The notes beneath the pieces were generated by a model that saw only the letters and a program-made list of their open reading frames with translations, was not told where the DNA came from and did no database searches. 5,731 nucleotides of DNA from Pseudomonadota bacterium (lineage in GTDB: Bacteria > Pseudomonadota > Gammaproteobacteria > Burkholderiales > Thiobacillaceae): contig JAJZRT010000275.1 of NCBI GenBank assembly GCA_021802595.1, forward strand, positions 1 through 5,731, read 5' to 3'. This document shows positions 5,687-5,731 of this stretch, in pieces. Made by a program: the position numbers and the translations under genes. How positions within the stretch are numbered: the stretch's first letter is position 1; every line of letters starts with the position of its first letter.

Positions 5687-5731
5687 ATGAACCCCGAACA
5701 GCAGCGCGCCATCCTCGCCATTGCCCTGTTT
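5687..5731 (+). CDS. Start of a further gene, truncated by the window edge; possibly TerB-like
   Basis: ATG at 5687 begins two bases after the previous stop codon and is preceded by AAAGG (5676-5680) at a good distance. Only 15 codons are visible (MNPEQQRAILAIALF). They form a short amphipathic helix opening similar to N-termini I associate with TerB-like tellurite-resistance domains. This is too little to assign a family, so TerB is only a guess supported by the TerC neighbour. The gene continues beyond the right edge. Confidence 0.6.
   Translation, partial: MNPEQQRAILAIALF

Overview
The window is GC-rich and tightly packed. Its protein families and codon use suggest a betaproteobacterium, probably of the sulfur-oxidising or Rhodocyclales/Nitrosomonadales kind. 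This is inferred from the C-terminus of a sulfide:quinone oxidoreductase-like flavoprotein at the left edge, an NhaR-type LysR regulator, and an HtpX/TerC pair. No rRNA, tRNA, CRISPR array, insertion sequence or phage gene was found.

Layout. (1) 1-236, plus strand: the last 77 codons of an SQR-like flavoprotein. (2) 259-687, minus strand: a 142-residue conserved-looking protein of unknown function, convergent with the SQR gene. (3) 688-798: a 111-base divergent promoter region. (4) 799-1651, plus strand: a cytosolic thioredoxin with a WCPPC active site. Its 3' end overlaps a PIN-domain ribonuclease-like gene read from a TTG start. The PIN gene carries a GC-rich nested palindrome that reads through in frame, between two parts of the conserved fold. 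(5) 1663-2568, minus strand: an NhaR-like LysR regulator, convergent with the PIN gene, with only 11 bases between the two stop codons. (6) 2569-2709: an AT-rich divergent control region with a perfect TATAAT for nhaR, a T-N11-A dyad and a second 7-base inverted repeat. (7) 2710-5731, plus strand: five closely spaced genes. These are htpX (membrane zinc protease), a TerC/Alx-type membrane protein, a small rhodanese lipoprotein, a VC0807-like membrane protein, and the first 15 codons of another gene that may be TerB-like.

How the parts may fit. The right-hand cluster looks like an envelope-stress unit: membrane protein quality control (HtpX), probable metal-ion export (TerC/Alx family), an outer-membrane or periplasmic sulfurtransferase, and an uncharacterised polytopic membrane protein. 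Gaps are 19, -1, 11 and 2 bases, so co-transcription and translational coupling are likely. A regulator of the sodium/pH-sensing NhaR family sits divergently with LysR-type operator symmetry in the shared region, so the unit may respond to ionic or alkaline stress. That is inference.

Most genes are recognisable families. The least ordinary features are the in-frame palindrome inside the PIN gene, the thioredoxin/PIN overlap, and the nhaR-htpX-terC-rhodanese arrangement. I see no clearly new defence or mobile system.
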